Shown here piece by piece: positions 31,057-33,636 of a DNA stretch of 33,636 nt (within the stretch, counting starts at the first letter, position 1; the number at the start of each line of letters is the position of its first letter). This stretch comes from JAGNRR01 sp964409905 (GTDB lineage Bacteria; Bacteroidota; Bacteroidia; Chitinophagales; Chitinophagaceae). A program made the position numbers and the translations under genes. The notes beneath the pieces are model-generated. The model searched no databases and was not told the origin of the DNA. It saw only the letters and a list, made by a program, of their open reading frames with translations. The stretch covers positions 1-33,636 of the forward strand of contig CAYPET010000023.1 of NCBI GenBank assembly GCA_964409905.1. The letters run 5' to 3'.

Positions 31057-31428
31057 TTAGTTTTTTATTGAAACAAGGTGATTGACTATTTTACTTGTTC
31101 TGCTATATTCATCAATTTTTAACTCACAGTCAATAACCATATTTAAATTATCATAAAAGCAACGAACTAGTAGATTTTTGCCGGTTTTGATAAACTTATA
31201 GGATGTAATTCGATTGTCATGATGGCTATGAATCTCTTTCCAATACTCGAAAACCGCTTCTCGGCTTTTAAGGTGAATTGAAGGAGCGTAAAATTCACTG
31301 GATTGAATCTCGGGACTTATCAATTCAAGACTTTCGGTAGTTAGCGCCACCAATTGTTCATATTCTCCAGAATTGAAACATGTTACAGCCTCTGCGAATA
31401 GGTCTTTAATTGTTTTCTCAAAATCCAT
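31057..31428 (-). CDS. NTF2-like / SnoaL-like fold protein
   Basis: 123 residues, cytoplasmic (no signal). An N-terminal helix (MDFEKTIKDLFAEAVTCFNSGEYEQL) and three-layer alpha-beta pattern with LKSREAVFEYWKEIHS and a C-terminal curved-sheet stretch (KFIKTGKNLLVRCFYDNLNMVIDCELKIDE) fit the NTF2-like superfamily, e.g. SnoaL or DUF4440-like proteins. Such folds are enzymes or small-molecule-binding proteins; the active-site residues cannot be assigned. A perfect -7 (TATATTTG, minus strand, 31450-31443) lies 14 nt before the start. Monocistronic. Assignment is structural-pattern based and tentative. Confidence 0.65.
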   Translation of the reverse strand: MDFEKTIKDLFAEAVTCFNSGEYEQLVALTTESLELISPEIQSSEFYAPSIHLKSREAVFEYWKEIHSHHDNRITSYKFIKTGKNLLVRCFYDNLNMVIDCELKIDEYSRTSKIVNHLVSIKN

Positions 31429-31568
31429 AAGTAATTGATATACAAATATATAGAATTATTGTAACTTCTTTGATAACCATTATTTTACCTTTCGATAGGC
31501 GTAAATGGTTCGTTTTAGGTGTTTGAGAATTTTGCTATTTAAAATAACGTTTTCACTTTGTCTTACCC

Positions 31569-31576
31569 TATTTTTG
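31569..31576 (+). promoter_or_regulatory. -7 promoter element of hppA
   Basis: TATTTTTG, a perfect TAnnTTTG, 24 nt before the hppA ATG. No TTG at the expected -33 distance. Confidence 0.5.
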
Positions 31577-31600
31577 CGCCCTTAAAATAAACTATACAAA

Positions 31601-33636
31601 ATGAATTATTTATTCTATTTAGTTCCTGTTTTTGGTGTTTTAGCATTGATTTATACCTATGTAAAAAGTATTTGGGTAGAAAAACAAGCAGCTGGTACGC
31701 CGCGCATGGAAGAGATTGCGAAGTATATTTATAATGGCGCAATGGCATTTTTGAAAGCGGAGTATCAGATGCTTGCAAAATTTGTGATTGTTGTAGCTTT
31801 ATTATTAGGCTTATTGGGTTGGAGTCATGAGTCTTCGCATTGGTCCATTTCAATAGCATTTATTATCGGTGCTGTATTTAGCGCTTTAGCTGGTTTTATC
31901 GGGATGCGCATTGCCACGAAAAGTAATGTGCGCACTGCCGAAGCGGCCCGAACCAGCTTGTCAAAAGCTTTACAGGTTTCTTTTACAGGTGGCTCAGTAA
32001 TGGGGCTTGGTGTTGCAGGTTTGGCAGTTTTAGGCTTGGGAGGCTTATTCATATTACTATATGCATACTTTGCGCCTGAAGGGGTACAAACTTTAGAAAT
32101 GGAGCGTGTAATTGAAGTTCTTACTGGATTTTCGTTAGGTGCTGAAAGTATTGCACTCTTTGCTCGTGTTGGCGGGGGGATTTATACCAAAGCGGCTGAT
32201 GTTGGGGCGGATTTAGTGGGTAAAGTAGAAGCCGGTATTCCTGAGGATGATCCTCGAAATCCAGCTACCATTGCCGATAATGTCGGTGACAACGTAGGTG
32301 ATGTTGCCGGTATGGGTGCTGACCTTTTTGGTTCTTATGTAGCAACAGTTTTGGCGACAATGGTTTTAGGTAGAGAGGTGACGAATATTGGTGGTGGTCA
32401 ATTAATTGATGCCTTTGATGGTATGTCTCCAATCTTACTACCGATGTTAATTGCAGGTGTTGGTATAATATTCTCAATTGTTGGTGTTTTGATGGTACGT
32501 ATAACTGATGGTGAGGGAGTTGGAACAGCTAAGGTTCAAAGGGCGTTGAACATGGGTAACTGGGGATCAATGATTTTGACCTTGGTAGCTTCTTTTGCTT
32601 TGGTAATGATGGTATTACCTGAAACAATGGAATTGCGTGGATTTGAAATAACAAGAATGGGAGTGTTTGGTGCGATTGTCGTTGGGCTTGCAGTTGGCGC
32701 CTTGATGAGTATTATTACGGAATATTATACTGCCATGGGCAAAAGGCCTGTAAACAGTATTATTCAGCAATCTTCTACTGGTCATGCCACGAATATTATT
32801 GGTGGTCTTTCCATTGGTATGGAAAGTACGCTTATGCCCATTTTGGTATTGGCTGGAGGTATTTATGGTTCGTATTTATGCGCTGGTTTATATGGTGTAG
32901 CTATCGCAGCGGCCGGTATGATGGCTACTACAGCAATGCAGTTGGCAATTGATGCTTTTGGTCCAATTGCTGATAACGCAGGGGGAATTGCTGAAATGAG
33001 TGAATTACCTGATGATGTGCGTGCGAAAACAGATATTTTAGATGCCGTTGGTAATACAACTGCCGCTACAGGTAAAGGTTTTGCCATTGCCTCTGCTGCG
33101 CTTACAGCTCTTGCATTATTTGCAGCCTTCGTTGGTATATCAAAAATAGATGGTATCGACATCTACAAAGCAAATGTTTTGGCAGGTTTATTTGTGGGCG
33201 GTATGATTCCATTTATATTTTCTTCATTGGCTATCACAGCTGTAGGTAAAGCTGCAATGGCAATGGTAGAGGAGGTAAGAAGACAGTTTAGAGAAATTCC
33301 AGGAATTATGGAAGGTACAGGGCAACCACAGTATGAGAAATGCGTAGATATTTCTACAAAAGCATCGTTGCAAAAAATGGTTGCACCGGGTGCGATTGCA
33401 ATTTTGTCTCCATTAATCATTGGTTTTGCTTTTGGCCCCGAAGTATTAGGAGGATTTTTGGCGGGTGCTACAGTTAGTGGTGTATTGATGGGAATGTTTC
33501 AAAACAATGCCGGTGGAGCTTGGGATAATGCGAAAAAGACATTTGAAACCGGAGCCGAGATCAATGGCCAAATGTATTACAAAGGTTCAGAGCCCCATAA
33601 GGCATCTGTAACAGGTGACACCGTTGGAGATCCGTT
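31601..33636 (+). CDS. hppA: K+-dependent membrane pyrophosphatase (ion pump), 3'-partial
   Basis: 678 complete codons are present and the frame runs off the right edge inside a GDTVGDP motif, so the C-terminal part is missing. It starts MNYLFYLVPVFGVLALIY at 31601. The catalytic pyrophosphate/Mg site is DVGADLVGKVE (from about D200) and DDPRNPATIADNVGDNVGD. GNTTAATGKG has Ala488 and Gly491, where K+-independent enzymes have Lys and Thr, so it belongs to the K+-dependent class. Such pumps hydrolyse cytoplasmic pyrophosphate to move H+ or Na+ across the inner membrane. Which ion is moved cannot be settled here without aligning the gate glutamate. It spans many membrane segments. Confidence 0.96.
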   Translation, partial: MNYLFYLVPVFGVLALIYTYVKSIWVEKQAAGTPRMEEIAKYIYNGAMAFLKAEYQMLAKFVIVVALLLGLLGWSHESSHWSISIAFIIGAVFSALAGFIGMRIATKSNVRTAEAARTSLSKALQVSFTGGSVMGLGVAGLAVLGLGGLFILLYAYFAPEGVQTLEMERVIEVLTGFSLGAESIALFARVGGGIYTKAADVGADLVGKVEAGIPEDDPRNPATIADNVGDNVGDVAGMGADLFGSYVATVLATMVLGREVTNIGGGQLIDAFDGMSPILLPMLIAGVGIIFSIVGVLMVRITDGEGVGTAKVQRALNMGNWGSMILTLVASFALVMMVLPETMELRGFEITRMGVFGAIVVGLAVGALMSIITEYYTAMGKRPVNSIIQQSSTGHATNIIGGLSIGMESTLMPILVLAGGIYGSYLCAGLYGVAIAAAGMMATTAMQLAIDAFGPIADNAGGIAEMSELPDDVRAKTDILDAVGNTTAATGKGFAIASAALTALALFAAFVGISKIDGIDIYKANVLAGLFVGGMIPFIFSSLAITAVGKAAMAMVEEVRRQFREIPGIMEGTGQPQYEKCVDISTKASLQKMVAPGAIAILSPLIIGFAFGPEVLGGFLAGATVSGVLMGMFQNNAGGAWDNAKKTFETGAEINGQMYYKGSEPHKASVTGDTVGDP

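Noticed and set aside
32863..33420. Minus-strand open frames opposite the 3' end of the window
   Set aside because: They are shadows of hppA, which is open from 31601 to the window edge on the plus strand.
1..33636. CRISPR arrays, insertion sequences, prophage or integron features
   Set aside because: No regularly spaced repeats, transposase or integrase motifs, or terminal inverted repeats were seen; gene content and base composition look like ordinary chromosome.

Overview
The window reads as a Bacteroidota chromosome, probably of the Chitinophagales/Sphingobacteriia type. The evidence is a protein with a type IX secretion (T9SS) C-terminal sorting domain, FadL-type and DUF4397 proteins with Bacteroidota-style signal or lipobox sequences, moderately low GC, almost no Shine-Dalgarno sequences, and many exact or near-exact copies of the Bacteroidota -7 promoter element TAnnTTTG just upstream of genes. 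It is a draft assembly: a run of 10 N lies inside one gene. The first gene (TspO-like) and the last (membrane pyrophosphatase) run off the window edges.

Positions 700-7350 hold the most coherent system. It comprises a Crp/Fnr-type regulator, a T9SS-secreted protein, and a sulfide/persulfide detoxification set: TauE/SafE exporter, sulfide:quinone oxidoreductase-like flavoprotein, CstB-like persulfide dioxygenase with two rhodanese domains, a one-domain rhodanese and a thioredoxin, ended by a strong terminator. I found GTGA-N6-TCAC palindromes upstream of tauE and the SQR gene, and degenerate copies upstream of the T9SS gene and the cstB-like gene. At three of the four sites the operator lies 22-23 nt before a -7 element. 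The regulator carries the CRP-type recognition-helix residues R180, E181 and R185 expected to read GTGA, so regulator and sites support each other. The layout resembles the staphylococcal cst operon, with a Crp/Fnr protein in place of CstR.

Positions 7377-12650 hold tryptophan 2,3-dioxygenase, a minus-strand aminotransferase/rhomboid/DUF4397 lipoprotein operon, the SRP (4.5S) RNA with a clear promoter, a small lipoprotein and a fructose-6-phosphate aldolase-like transaldolase. Positions 12646-25379 are dominated by envelope and polysaccharide functions. A minus-strand GlmU-like/MFS/FkbM operon comes first, then a minus-strand glycosyltransferase/ScpA/FkbM/radical-SAM operon, then a plus-strand flippase (Wzx)/chain-length (Wzz)/polymerase-ligase (Wzy/WaaL) operon. 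ScpA, a chromosome segregation protein, is embedded among the sugar genes.

Positions 25547-33636 carry a promoter-supported 74-aa protein, a lone nuoF, a lipoprotein gene broken at two 7-base homopolymers, tRNA-Ser(UGA), a FadL/SGNH-lipoprotein pair, an NTF2-like protein and a K+-dependent membrane pyrophosphatase (hppA) that runs off the end. No CRISPR array, transposase, prophage or integrase was seen.
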